Below are positions 40,509 through 48,745 of a stretch of DNA of 64,000 bases, one piece after another. A program made the translations under genes and the position numbers. Origin of the DNA: Streptococcus gwangjuense (lineage in GTDB: Bacteria > Bacillota > Bacilli > Lactobacillales > Streptococcaceae). The notes beneath the pieces are model-generated. The model saw only the letters and a program-made list of their open reading frames with translations. It did no database searches and had not been told where the DNA came from. Position 1 is the stretch's first letter. Every line of letters begins with the position of its first letter. The stretch is from NCBI RefSeq assembly GCF_003627155.1, contig NZ_CP032621.1, positions 1-64,000 of the forward strand, read 5' to 3'.

Positions 40509-40952
40509 ATGTACACTAAAAACGAAGAAGAGTTGCAGTGCCTAGGTGAACGTTTGGGCTGTTTATTAGAAAAGAATGATGTCTTAATTCTAACTGGAGA
40601 ACTTGGAGCAGGCAAAACGACCTTTACAAAAGGTCTTGCTAAAGGGTTACAGATTACTCAGATGATTAAGAGTCCAACCTATACTATTGTGAGGGAGTAT
40701 GAAGGTCGTCTTCCTCTTTATCATTTAGATGTTTATCGTATAGAGGGGGATGCTGATTCTATTGATTTAGATGAGTTTCTCTTTGGTGGCGGCGTGACTG
40801 TCATCGAGTGGGGACATCTTTTAGGTGATGCCTTACCAGATACTTATTTAGAATTGGAAATTCTAAAAGAAGAAGACGGTCGCAGGCTGAATTTCCAAGC
40901 AAAGGGTTTACGTGCAGAAAAACTCTTAGAGGAGCTTCAACATGGAGTATGA
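40509..40952 (+). CDS. tsaE: tRNA threonylcarbamoyladenosine synthesis ATPase TsaE
   Basis: TsaE is the small ATPase that acts with TsaB and TsaD in t6A37 tRNA modification. The 147 residues show the P-loop GELGAGKTTFTKG (about residues 32-44), SPTYTIVREYEG and the HLDVYRIEGDAD and VIEWGHLL motifs of the family. Its ATG immediately follows the promoter -10 with no ribosome binding site. The end overlaps the acetyltransferase gene by 11 bases, so the two, and probably lytR, form an operon. Confidence 0.94.
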   Translation: MYTKNEEELQCLGERLGCLLEKNDVLILTGELGAGKTTFTKGLAKGLQITQMIKSPTYTIVREYEGRLPLYHLDVYRIEGDADSIDLDEFLFGGGVTVIEWGHLLGDALPDTYLELEILKEEDGRRLNFQAKGLRAEKLLEELQHGV

Positions 40953-41460
40953 GTTACTCATTAGAGAAGCAGAACCTGATGATGCTGCTGAGTTAGTGAC
41001 ATTTTTAAATCGTGTCAGTCTAGAAACAGATTTTACCAGTCTGGACAGGGATGGTATTTTGATGACAGATACTGAGATGGAGTTGTTTTTGGATAAACAG
41101 GCTCACTCGGAAAATCAAATCATTTTACTTGCCTTGCTGAATGATGAAATTGCTGGTCTTGTAAATATTACAGCTGACCAGCGCAAGAGAGTCCGTCATA
41201 TCGGTGATCTCTTCATTGTGATTGGAAAAAGATATTGGAATAATGGCTTGGGAAGTTTTTTGTTAGAAGAAGCGATAGAGTGGGCACAAGCAAGTGGCAT
41301 TTTGCGTCGTCTCCAACTGACTGTCCAAACTCGTAATCAAGCTGCAGTTCATTTATATCAAAAGCATGGCTTTGTAATTGAAGGTAGACAAGAGCGCGGT
41401 GCGTACATAGAAGAAGGGAAATTTATAGATGTTTACCTGATGGGTAGACTGATAGATTGA
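40942..41460 (+). CDS. GNAT-family N-acetyltransferase
   Basis: A 172-residue acetyltransferase with DLFIVIGKRYWNNGLGSFLLEEAIEWA (acetyl-CoA loop) and the RLQLTVQTRNQAAVHLYQKHGFVIEGRQ C-terminal motif. Although it sits next to tsaE, as RimI does in other bacteria, its sequence is closer to the small-molecule or peptide GNATs of streptococci, so ribosomal S18 acetylation is not implied. It overlaps tsaE and is eight bases from lytR. Confidence 0.88.
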   Translation: MEYELLIREAEPDDAAELVTFLNRVSLETDFTSLDRDGILMTDTEMELFLDKQAHSENQIILLALLNDEIAGLVNITADQRKRVRHIGDLFIVIGKRYWNNGLGSFLLEEAIEWAQASGILRRLQLTVQTRNQAAVHLYQKHGFVIEGRQERGAYIEEGKFIDVYLMGRLID

Positions 41461-41467
41461 TAGAAAT

Positions 41468-42523
41468 ATGGTTAAAAAAATTATTGGAATGGTGCTAGCT
41501 TTTCTAGCTGTGACAGTTTTGGGTGTGGGTGTTTTTGCTTATACCATTTATCAACAAGGTACAGAAACTTTATCAAGAACTTATAAAAAAATTGGTGAAG
41601 AAACCAATGTTATTGAGGCGACTGAACCCTTAACGATCCTTTTAATGGGAGTTGATACTGGAAATATGGAACGAACTGACCCTTGGGAGGGAAATAGTGA
41701 TTCCATGATTCTCTTGACGGTTAATCCGCACACGAAAAAGACAACGATGTTGAGTTTGGAACGTGATATCTTGACTAAAATTCAGCATAAAGATGGTCAG
41801 ATTGAGGAAGCAAAACTAAACGCTGCATATGCGGGTGGAGGTGCAGAATTAGCTATCTCAACTATTCAGAAAATGATGAATATTCATATCGATCGTTACG
41901 TTATGGTGAATATGCAGGGGCTGCAACAATTGGTTGATGCAGTTGGCGGGGTGACTGTAAATAATACACTCGGTTTTCCAATTTCGATTACTGACCAGGA
42001 AGAATTTAATAAAATTTCCATTGGTGTTGGACAGCAAACTCTAAATGGTGAAGAAGCTCTTGTTTATTCTCGCATGCGCTACCAGGACCCAGAAGGGGAC
42101 TACGGACGTCAGAAGCGTCAGCGTGAAGTCATTCAAAAGGTTGTTGAAAAAGTTCTTAGCTTGAATAGTGTTACTCACTATCAGTCTATCTTAAAAGCCC
42201 TAAGTACCAATATGCAGACCAACATTGATTTATCAGCGAAAAGTATTCCACAATTACTTGGTTATCAAGATTCCTTCAAGAATATTGAAACACATCAATT
42301 GCGTGGAGAAGATGCGGAACTGCAGGGGATTTCTTACCAGATTGTTACAACTGAGCATATGTTAGAAATGCAAAATCTATTGAGAACTTCACTTGATAAA
42401 CCGAAGGTGACAGAGTTAGATACAAATGCAGTCTTATATGAAAATGTTCTCGGAAATCAAAATGGTATCGGTTTGGGAACAGGTACGATTACTAGTACAA
42501 GAAATCAAGAAGATGTAGAATAA
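41468..42523 (+). CDS. lytR: LytR-CpsA-Psr family wall-polymer ligase
   Basis: LCP enzymes move undecaprenyl-linked glycopolymers (teichoic acid, capsule) onto peptidoglycan at the outer membrane face. The 351-residue protein has one N-terminal membrane anchor (about residues 5-28) and an extracellular LCP domain with MGVDTG, DSMILLTVNP, the basic catalytic-region LERDI, NAAYAGGG and YSRMRYQDPEGDYGRQKRQ. It lies upstream of cinA-recA exactly as pneumococcal LytR does. The start ATG has only a weak ribosome binding site, which suggests coupling to the upstream gene. Confidence 0.93.
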   Translation: MVKKIIGMVLAFLAVTVLGVGVFAYTIYQQGTETLSRTYKKIGEETNVIEATEPLTILLMGVDTGNMERTDPWEGNSDSMILLTVNPHTKKTTMLSLERDILTKIQHKDGQIEEAKLNAAYAGGGAELAISTIQKMMNIHIDRYVMVNMQGLQQLVDAVGGVTVNNTLGFPISITDQEEFNKISIGVGQQTLNGEEALVYSRMRYQDPEGDYGRQKRQREVIQKVVEKVLSLNSVTHYQSILKALSTNMQTNIDLSAKSIPQLLGYQDSFKNIETHQLRGEDAELQGISYQIVTTEHMLEMQNLLRTSLDKPKVTELDTNAVLYENVLGNQNGIGLGTGTITSTRNQEDVE

Positions 42524-42539
42524 TCTAATTTATAGTTGA

Positions 42540-42567
42540 AATCGTGGGAAATTTCCTGCGATTTTTT
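42540..42567 (+). terminator. terminator after lytR
   Basis: AATCGTGGGAAA and TTTCCTGCGATT followed by TTTT. It separates the lytR operon from the competence operon. Confidence 0.8.
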
Positions 42568-42575
42568 CAAAAAAG

Positions 42576-42583
42576 TACGAATA
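42576..42583 (+). promoter_or_regulatory. cin-box (combox) for the competence sigma factor SigX/ComX
   Basis: TACGAATA is the exact octamer used by SigX as its -10. It lies 17 bases before the cinA ATG, giving a short leader that still holds the ribosome binding site AGGAGG. Confidence 0.9.
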
Positions 42584-42600
42584 GATAGGTAGGAGGAAAC

Positions 42601-43857
42601 ATGAAAGCAGAAATCATTGCTGTTGGAACAGAGATTTTGACAGGACAGATTGTCAATACCAATGCTCAGTTTTTATCAGAAAAACTAGCAGAGATTGGGG
42701 TAGACGTATATTTTCAGACGGCTGTAGGAGACAATGAAGCTCGTCTCTTATCCCTGCTTAAGATTGCCAGTCAACGTAGCAGTCTGGTGATTTTGACAGG
42801 TGGTTTGGGGCCAACTGAGGACGATCTAACCAAACAAACCCTAGCTAAATTTTTAGGGAAAGAATTAGTCTTCGATCCTCAGGCGCAGGAGAAGTTGGAT
42901 GTCTTTTTTGCCCAGAGACCAGACTATGCCCGAACACCGAATAATGAAAGACAAGCTCAACTTGTAGAAGGGGCGACTCCACTACCAAACGAAACAGGAC
43001 TGGCTGTGGGGGGAATATTGGAAGTCGATGGAGTGAACTATGTCGTCCTTCCCGGTCCACCAAGTGAATTAAAACCCATGGTTTTAAACCAACTTCTACC
43101 TAAGTTGATGACAGGGAGTAAGCTATATTCCCGCGTTCTTCGTTTCTTTGGGATTGGCGAAAGTCAGTTGGTTACGATTTTGTCTGATTTGATTGATAAT
43201 CAAACAGATCCGACCTTGGCCCCTTATGCTAAGACAGGAGAAGTCACTCTGCGTCTGTCAACAAAGGTTAGCAGTCAAGAAGAGGCGAATCAAGCGCTGG
43301 ATATCTTAGAAAACCAAATCTTGGACCGCCAGACTTTCGAAGGAATTTCTTTACGAGAACTTTGTTATGGTTATGGGGAAGAGTCCAGTTTAGCTAGCAT
43401 TGTGGTAGAAGAGCTGAAAAAACAAGGGAAAACCATCACGGCTGCTGAGAGTTTGACGGCAGGGCTTTTCCAAGCCACTGTGGCAGATTTTTCGGGTGCA
43501 TCAAGTATATTCAAGGGTGGTTTTGTGACCTATAGCTTGGAGGAAAAATCAAGGATGTTGGATATTCCTGCCAAGGATTTAGAAGAACAGGGTGTGGTGT
43601 CTGAATTTACAGCGCAGAAGATGGCTGAGCAGGCACGAAGTAAGACCCAGTCTGATTTTGGTCTTAGTTTGACTGGAGTGGCAGGACCAGATAGCCTAGA
43701 AGGGTATCCAGCTGGGACAGTCTTCCTAGGATTGGCACAGGAGCATGGAACTGAGGTCATCAAGGTTAATATTGGAGGCAGAAGTCGAGCAGATGTACGT
43801 CACATTGCGGTTATGCATGCCTTTAACCTAGTTCGCAAGGCTTTATTAAGTGACTAA
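42601..43857 (+). CDS. cinA: competence-induced protein CinA
   Basis: The 418-residue protein joins an N-terminal MoaB/MoeA-like COG1058 domain ([18 protein letters not shown] and [11 protein letters not shown]) to a C-terminal PncC-like nicotinamide-nucleotide amidase domain ([32 protein letters not shown]). In pneumococcus CinA helps bring RecA to the membrane during transformation. AGGAGG precedes the ATG. It is transcribed from the cin-box together with recA, 54 bases downstream. Confidence 0.96.
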   Translation: MKAEIIAVGTEILTGQIVNTNAQFLSEKLAEIGVDVYFQTAVGDNEARLLSLLKIASQRSSLVILTGGLGPTEDDLTKQTLAKFLGKELVFDPQAQEKLDVFFAQRPDYARTPNNERQAQLVEGATPLPNETGLAVGGILEVDGVNYVVLPGPPSELKPMVLNQLLPKLMTGSKLYSRVLRFFGIGESQLVTILSDLIDNQTDPTLAPYAKTGEVTLRLSTKVSSQEEANQALDILENQILDRQTFEGISLRELCYGYGEESSLASIVVEELKKQGKTITAAESLTAGLFQATVADFSGASSIFKGGFVTYSLEEKSRMLDIPAKDLEEQGVVSEFTAQKMAEQARSKTQSDFGLSLTGVAGPDSLEGYPAGTVFLGLAQEHGTEVIKVNIGGRSRADVRHIAVMHAFNLVRKALLSD

Positions 43858-43911
43858 CTTTTGATATAATAGTAGATAGGTCTGAGGACCATTAGAATGT
43901 AGGAGAATAGA

Positions 43912-45066
43912 ATGGCGAAAAAACCAAAAAAATTAGATGAAATTTCAAAAAAATTCGGGGCTGAACGTGAAAAAGCTCTGAATGACGCTCTTAAACTGAT
44001 TGAGAAAGACTTTGGTAAAGGATCAATCATGCGTTTGGGTGAACGTGCCGAGCAAAAGGTTCAAGTGATGAGCTCAGGTTCCTTGGCTCTTGATATTGCC
44101 CTTGGTTCAGGTGGTTATCCTAAGGGACGTATCATCGAAATCTACGGACCAGAGTCATCTGGTAAGACAACAGTTGCACTTCATGCAGTTGCACAAGCGC
44201 AAAAAGAAGGTGGTATTGCTGCCTTTATAGATGCGGAACATGCCCTCGATCCAGCTTATGCTGCGGCCCTTGGTGTCAATATTGACGAATTGCTCTTGTC
44301 ACAACCAGACTCAGGAGAGCAAGGTCTTGAGATTGCAGGAAAATTGATTGACTCAGGTGCTGTAGATCTTGTCGTGGTCGACTCAGTTGCAGCCCTTGTA
44401 CCTCGTGCGGAAATTGATGGAGATATCGGAGATAGCCACGTTGGTTTGCAAGCTCGTATGATGAGTCAGGCCATGCGTAAACTCGGTGCTTCTATCAATA
44501 AAACCAAAACAATTGCCATCTTTATCAACCAATTACGTGAAAAAGTTGGGGTCATGTTTGGAAATCCAGAAACAACTCCTGGTGGACGTGCTCTGAAATT
44601 CTACGCATCAGTCCGTTTGGATGTTCGTGGAAGTACGCAAATCAAGGGAACTGGCGACCAAAAAGATACCAATGTCGGTAAAGAAACTAAAATCAAGGTC
44701 GTGAAAAACAAGGTAGCTCCACCATTTAAGGAAGCCTTCGTTGAAATCATGTACGGAGAAGGGATTTCTAAGACTGGTGAACTCTTGAAAATCGCAAGCG
44801 ATTTGGATATCATCAAAAAAGCAGGAGCTTGGTACTCTTACAAGGATGAGAAAATCGGGCAAGGTTCTGAAAATGCTAAGAAATACTTGGCAGATAACCC
44901 AGAAATCTTTGATGAGATTGACCATCAAGTCCGTGTTCAATTTGGTTTGATTGATGGAGAAGAAGCTGCTGAAAGCAAAAAAGATGAAGCAGTTCAAGCA
45001 GATTCTGTGAATGAAGAAGTAACTCTTGACCTAGGCGATGAGCTTGAAATCGAAATTGAAGAATAA
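43912..45066 (+). CDS. recA: recombinase RecA
   Basis: RecA catalyses strand exchange in repair and transformation. The 384 residues have Walker [10 protein letters not shown] (about residues 79-87), the DNA-binding loops around [23 protein letters not shown] and [20 protein letters not shown], and an acidic C-terminal tail. AGGAG precedes the ATG. Besides the cinA cin-box, it has its own vegetative extended -10, TGATATAAT (43862-43870), so basal expression does not need competence. Confidence 0.98.
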   Translation: MAKKPKKLDEISKKFGAEREKALNDALKLIEKDFGKGSIMRLGERAEQKVQVMSSGSLALDIALGSGGYPKGRIIEIYGPESSGKTTVALHAVAQAQKEGGIAAFIDAEHALDPAYAAALGVNIDELLLSQPDSGEQGLEIAGKLIDSGAVDLVVVDSVAALVPRAEIDGDIGDSHVGLQARMMSQAMRKLGASINKTKTIAIFINQLREKVGVMFGNPETTPGGRALKFYASVRLDVRGSTQIKGTGDQKDTNVGKETKIKVVKNKVAPPFKEAFVEIMYGEGISKTGELLKIASDLDIIKKAGAWYSYKDEKIGQGSENAKKYLADNPEIFDEIDHQVRVQFGLIDGEEAAESKKDEAVQADSVNEEVTLDLGDELEIEIEE

Positions 45067-45074
45067 GCTGTCAA

Positions 45075-45100
45075 AGTAGTGGAGTAATCCACTGCTTTTT
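45075..45100 (+). terminator. terminator after recA
   Basis: AGTAGTGGA, loop GTAA, TCCACTGCT, then TTTT. Read-through would be needed for recA-dinF cotranscription in competence. Confidence 0.75.
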
Positions 45101-45168
45101 CGATTCTTTGTTCAAGATTTCAGATTGCCTATAGTTTGCTGTTTCTTGTCGCTCCTCTAGAAAGCTGA

Positions 45169-45174
45169 TATAAT
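45169..45174 (+). promoter_or_regulatory. -10 element of dinF giving a leaderless mRNA
   Basis: TGATATAAT (extended -10) ends six bases before the dinF ATG at 45181. There is no Shine-Dalgarno. Confidence 0.65.
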
Positions 45175-45180
45175 AGCCTT

Positions 45181-46551
45181 ATGAATAAAAAACGAACAGT
45201 GGACCTGATACATGGTCCGATTCTTCCCTCGCTCTTAAGCTTCGCCTTCCCAATCTTGCTATCAAATATTTTTCAACAGCTCTATAATACTGCTGATGTC
45301 TTGATTGTTGGACGATTTCTTGGTCAAGAATCCTTGGCTGCAGTAGGAGCGACGACAGCGATTTTTGACCTGATTGTAGGTTTTACTCTTGGTGTTGGCA
45401 ATGGCATGGGAATTGTCATTGCCCGCTATTATGGAGCTCGGAATTTCACTAAAATCAAGGAGGCAGTAGCAGCCACCTGGATTTTAGGTGCTCTTTTGAG
45501 TATTGTAGTTATGCTGCTGGGATTTCTTGGTTTGTATCCTCTCTTGCAATACCTAGATACTCCTGCAGAAATTCTTCCCCAGTCCTATCAATATATTTCT
45601 ATGATTGTGACCTGTGTCGGTGTCAGCTTTGCCTATAATCTCTTTGCAGGTTTGTTGCGGTCCATTGGGGACAGTCTGGCAGCGCTTGGATTTCTGATTT
45701 TCTCTGCTCTGGTTAATGTGGTTCTGGATCTCTATTTCATTACGCAATTGCATCTGGGAGTTCAATCTGCAGGCCTTGCTACCATCATTTCGCAAGGCTT
45801 ATCAGCGGTTCTCTGCTTTTATTATATTCGTAAGAGTGTGCCAGAACTTTTGCCTCAGTTTAAGCATTTCAAATGGGACAAGGCCTTGTATGCGGACCTC
45901 TTGGAGCAAGGTTTGGCTATGGGCTTGATGAGTTCGATTGTATCTATCGGCAGTGTGATTTTACAGTCCTCTGTCAATACTTTTGGAGCAGTGATTATTA
46001 GTGCCCAGACGGCGGCTCGTCGCATTATGGCTTTCGCCCTTCTTCCCATGACCGCTATTTCCGCTTCGATGACGACCTTTGCTTCCCAAAATTTAGGTGC
46101 TAAGCGCCCAGACCGCATTGTCCAAGGTCTTCGAATCGGCAGTCGTTTAAGTATATCCTGGGCAGTTTTTGTTTGTGTCTTCCTCTTTTTTGCCAGTCCA
46201 GCCCTGGTTTCTTTCTTGGCTAGTTCGACGGATAGCTACTTGGTAGAAAATGGTAGTCTCTATCTGCAAATCAGTTCAGCCTTTTATCCTATTTTGAGTC
46301 TCTTATTGATTTATCGCAATTGTTTGCAGGGCTTGGGGCAAAAGATTCTTCCTCTAGTTTCTAGCTTTATTGAACTAATCGGAAAAATCGCTTTTGTAGT
46401 CTTGATTATCCCTTGGGCAGGCTATAAGGGAGTTATCCTTTGCGAACCCCTTATCTGGGTTGCCATGACTATCCAACTGTATTTCTCACTGTTTCGTCAC
46501 CCCTTGATAAAAGAAGGTAAGGCTATCTTGGCAACAAAAGTGTTATCATAG
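45181..46551 (+). CDS. dinF: MATE-family efflux transporter DinF
   Basis: A 456-residue, twelve-helix MATE exporter (MNKKRTVDLIHGPILPSLLSFAFPILLSN...; FQQLYNTADVLIVGRFLG is the typical first-repeat motif). DinF of pneumococcus belongs to the recA operon and is linked to protection from oxidative stress and antibiotics. The ATG follows its own -10 with no ribosome binding site. In pneumococcus lytA follows; here yebC follows after 96 bases. Confidence 0.94.
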   Translation: MNKKRTVDLIHGPILPSLLSFAFPILLSNIFQQLYNTADVLIVGRFLGQESLAAVGATTAIFDLIVGFTLGVGNGMGIVIARYYGARNFTKIKEAVAATWILGALLSIVVMLLGFLGLYPLLQYLDTPAEILPQSYQYISMIVTCVGVSFAYNLFAGLLRSIGDSLAALGFLIFSALVNVVLDLYFITQLHLGVQSAGLATIISQGLSAVLCFYYIRKSVPELLPQFKHFKWDKALYADLLEQGLAMGLMSSIVSIGSVILQSSVNTFGAVIISAQTAARRIMAFALLPMTAISASMTTFASQNLGAKRPDRIVQGLRIGSRLSISWAVFVCVFLFFASPALVSFLASSTDSYLVENGSLYLQISSAFYPILSLLLIYRNCLQGLGQKILPLVSSFIELIGKIAFVVLIIPWAGYKGVILCEPLIWVAMTIQLYFSLFRHPLIKEGKAILATKVLS

Positions 46552-46647
46552 CTCGATTTGCTGAATAAAATCCATTTCCTCTAGTGAAAATCGAAAAAAC
46601 TTGTGTTATAATAAGAAAGATTAAAATGTGAAAAAAGGAGATTCCTA

Positions 46648-47364
46648 ATGGGACGTAAATGGGCCAATATCGTAGCCAAGAAAACGGCTAAAGATGGAGC
46701 TAACTCTAAAGTATATGCAAAATTTGGTGTAGAAATCTATGTAGCAGCTAAAAAAGGTGATCCAGATCCAGAATCAAACTCAGCCTTGAAATTCGTTATC
46801 GACCGTGCTAAACAAGCTCAAGTGCCAAAACACGTTATCGATAAGGCTTTGGATAAGGCTAAAGGAAACACAGACGAAACCTTTACAGAAGGACGTTACG
46901 AAGGTTTTGGACCAAATGGTTCTATGTTGATCGTGGATACTTTGACTTCAAACGTTAACCGTACAGCGGCTAATGTTCGTGCAGCTTTTGGTAAAAATGG
47001 CGGAAACATGGGTGCTTCAGGTTCGGTTTCATACCTCTTCGATAACAAGGGTGTTATTGTATTTGCAGGTGAAGATGCGGACGCAGTCTTTGAGCAATTG
47101 CTAGAAGCAGATGTGGATGTGGACGATGTGGAAGCAGAAGAAGGAACAATCACTGTTTACACAGCTCCAACAGACCTTCACAAGGCTATCGTTGCCCTTC
47201 GTGAGTCAGGTATCCAAGAATTCCAAGTTACTGAATTGGAAATGATTCCTCAGTCAGAAGTGGAATTGTCAGGTGATGACCTTGAAACGTTTGAAAAACT
47301 TTACAGCGTTCTTGAAGACGACGAAGACGTCCAAAAGATTTATACGAACGTAGATGGATTCTAA
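46648..47364 (+). CDS. YebC/PmpR-family transcriptional regulator or translation factor
   Basis: A 238-residue YebC-family protein ([77 protein letters not shown]). The family was first described as DNA-binding regulators. Members of the YebC-type and YeeI-type clades are now linked to translation through difficult sequences. The N-terminus lacks the SKWxxI form of YebC_I and fits the YeeI-like clade. AAAAGGAG precedes the ATG; TATAAT is near 46606-46611. Confidence 0.9.
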   Translation: MGRKWANIVAKKTAKDGANSKVYAKFGVEIYVAAKKGDPDPESNSALKFVIDRAKQAQVPKHVIDKALDKAKGNTDETFTEGRYEGFGPNGSMLIVDTLTSNVNRTAANVRAAFGKNGGNMGASGSVSYLFDNKGVIVFAGEDADAVFEQLLEADVDVDDVEAEEGTITVYTAPTDLHKAIVALRESGIQEFQVTELEMIPQSEVELSGDDLETFEKLYSVLEDDEDVQKIYTNVDGF

Positions 47365-47367
47365 TAG

Positions 47368-47402
47368 AAAAACGAACAGTTTTACTAGCTGTTCGTTTTT
47401 TT
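47368..47402. terminator. bidirectional terminator between yebC-family gene and the convergent membrane protein gene
   Basis: AAAAACGAACAG (47368-47379) and CTGTTCGTTTTT (47389-47400) are perfectly complementary with A and T runs on either side, so it serves both strands. Confidence 0.88.
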
Positions 47403-47413
47403 GATATTTGAAC

Positions 47414-48061
47414 TTAGACTCGGGTTTCAGAATCGTTTTGTTGCTTGCTTTTTTCTAGACCTAGACCGACTGCATGTTTTTGGACGAGCAAGAGCTGTCC
47501 ATTGTCATCTTTTGCAAAAGTTAAGGTAACAGTCTTAGTCTTGTCTCCAATAGAGATATAGGTGATTTTTTTCGTATTGTAACCCCCAAGAGTGAAGTCA
47601 AACTCGGAATCTGGCTTTCCGTGTTTGTTGATAATATCCTCGTAGGTGGTACCACCTTTTCCTTTGTTGTCAAGGTCACCTTCGATTAAGGCGTCGAACT
47701 GTTCTTGAGTCCAGGCGAAGGTATCGTCTGTCAAGCCGCTTTTTTCTTCGCGTTCCATTGAGGCACTCGTATCCATGTAGGAACGGTTAAACTCCTTGGC
47801 ATACTCTTTGTAGACATCAGCGTATAGCGCCTGAGTCGTAAAGAAAAGTACAACAGAGGCAACTGCCAGGGATGTTCCGATAATAGCCATTGTTTTCCGT
47901 TTTTTGAGGTTGACGATAAGGCCGATAATCCCCAAGATAAATGCGACGATGGCGATGAACAACGATAGATAGTTAATAAACGGGATCCAGGATCCTAAAA
48001 GTGCGATGGCTCCAAAAATGGTTGCTAAGATTCCTAAAACTCTTTGTTCTTCTGGTTTCAT
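47414..48061 (-). CDS. membrane protein with DUF4190-like helices and an extracytoplasmic C-domain
   Basis: A 215-residue protein. The first 80 residues hold three hydrophobic helices with the GILATIFGAIALLGSWIP and FILGIIGLIVNLKKRKTMAIIGTSLAV pattern of DUF4190-type proteins. The rest is soluble and contains TWTQEQFDALIEGD-like and YEDIINKHGKPDSE segments resembling DUF3862/SmpA-like (beta-lactamase-inhibitor fold) domains that sit outside the membrane. No function is known. GGAAGAAAACTTTCAA precedes the ATG on the minus strand. It is divergent from the marR operon. Confidence 0.75.
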   Translation of the reverse strand: MKPEEQRVLGILATIFGAIALLGSWIPFINYLSLFIAIVAFILGIIGLIVNLKKRKTMAIIGTSLAVASVVLFFTTQALYADVYKEYAKEFNRSYMDTSASMEREEKSGLTDDTFAWTQEQFDALIEGDLDNKGKGGTTYEDIINKHGKPDSEFDFTLGGYNTKKITYISIGDKTKTVTLTFAKDDNGQLLLVQKHAVGLGLEKSKQQNDSETRV

Positions 48062-48161
48062 TTGAAAGTTTTCTTCCTTTATTAAGTGAATGGATTTCTA
48101 TCCACAGTAGTTAGTGCTTATTGTATAAAAAATATTGCCTAATGTCAATTTAAACTAAAAT

Positions 48162-48250
48162 AGTTCTCTTGGAAACTTTTTCTTGACATCTCTTTTCAAA
48201 GTGGTAAAATGGTTCTCATGGAAACTTATTTAGTTCCTAGGAGAACTAAA
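48162..48250 (+). promoter_or_regulatory. marR-ABC operon promoter with three operator copies
   Basis: TTGACA (48183-48188), 16 bases and TAAAAT (48205-48210) form the promoter. AGTTCTCTTGGAAACT (48162-48177) and GGTTCTCATGGAAACT (48211-48226) are near-identical. A third copy in the other orientation, AGTTCCTAGGAGAACT (48232-48247), lies inside the dyad TTTAGTTC/GAACTAAA (48229-48250). They flank the -35, cover the start point and sit in the leader, as expected for MarR autorepression. Confidence 0.72.
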
Positions 48251-48274
48251 TGTGTTAGTTAGAAAGGAGTTAGT

Positions 48275-48745
48275 ATGGATAAACCGATGTTAGTCTTTAA
48301 GCGTTTTGGTCATCAGATTCACCTGATGGTGCAAAAGGAAGCCAAACGTTGTGGTATTGAATTTATGGGTGGGCCTCAAGGTCAGGTTGTGCGTTTTTTG
48401 GATAATCGTGAGAAAAACCAAGACTTGGTCTTGATTAAAGATATCGAGCAGGAACTCAATATTAGCAAGTCTGTTGCTAGTAATTTGGTCAAGCGTATGG
48501 TGCAAAATGGTTTGGTGGAATTGGAGGCGAGTCCTAGCGATAAGCGGGCAAAATTTGTTCGTTTGACGGACAAAGCACGTTCTCAGATGCAGCAGGTTAA
48601 GGCTTTTTTTGAACGCATAGACAAGCAGTTGATGGAAGACATTGATGAAGATGAATTACTGATTTTTGAGAAAGTCCTTGCTCAACTACAGGAAAATATC
48701 AAGGGTATAGGAGGAGAGAATGAAGAAATTAGCCAAACGAATTAG
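48275..48745 (+). CDS. MarR-family transcriptional regulator
   Basis: A 156-residue winged-helix repressor (DIEQELNISKSVASNLVKRMVQNGLVELEASPSDKRAKFVRLTDKA is the DNA-binding helix, wing and linker). It most likely binds the three repeated operators ahead of its own gene and is released by a ligand, which could be an ABC-transporter substrate. AGAAAGGAG precedes the ATG. It overlaps the first ABC gene by 26 bases, so the three genes are translationally coupled. Confidence 0.93.
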   Translation: MDKPMLVFKRFGHQIHLMVQKEAKRCGIEFMGGPQGQVVRFLDNREKNQDLVLIKDIEQELNISKSVASNLVKRMVQNGLVELEASPSDKRAKFVRLTDKARSQMQQVKAFFERIDKQLMEDIDEDELLIFEKVLAQLQENIKGIGGENEEISQTN

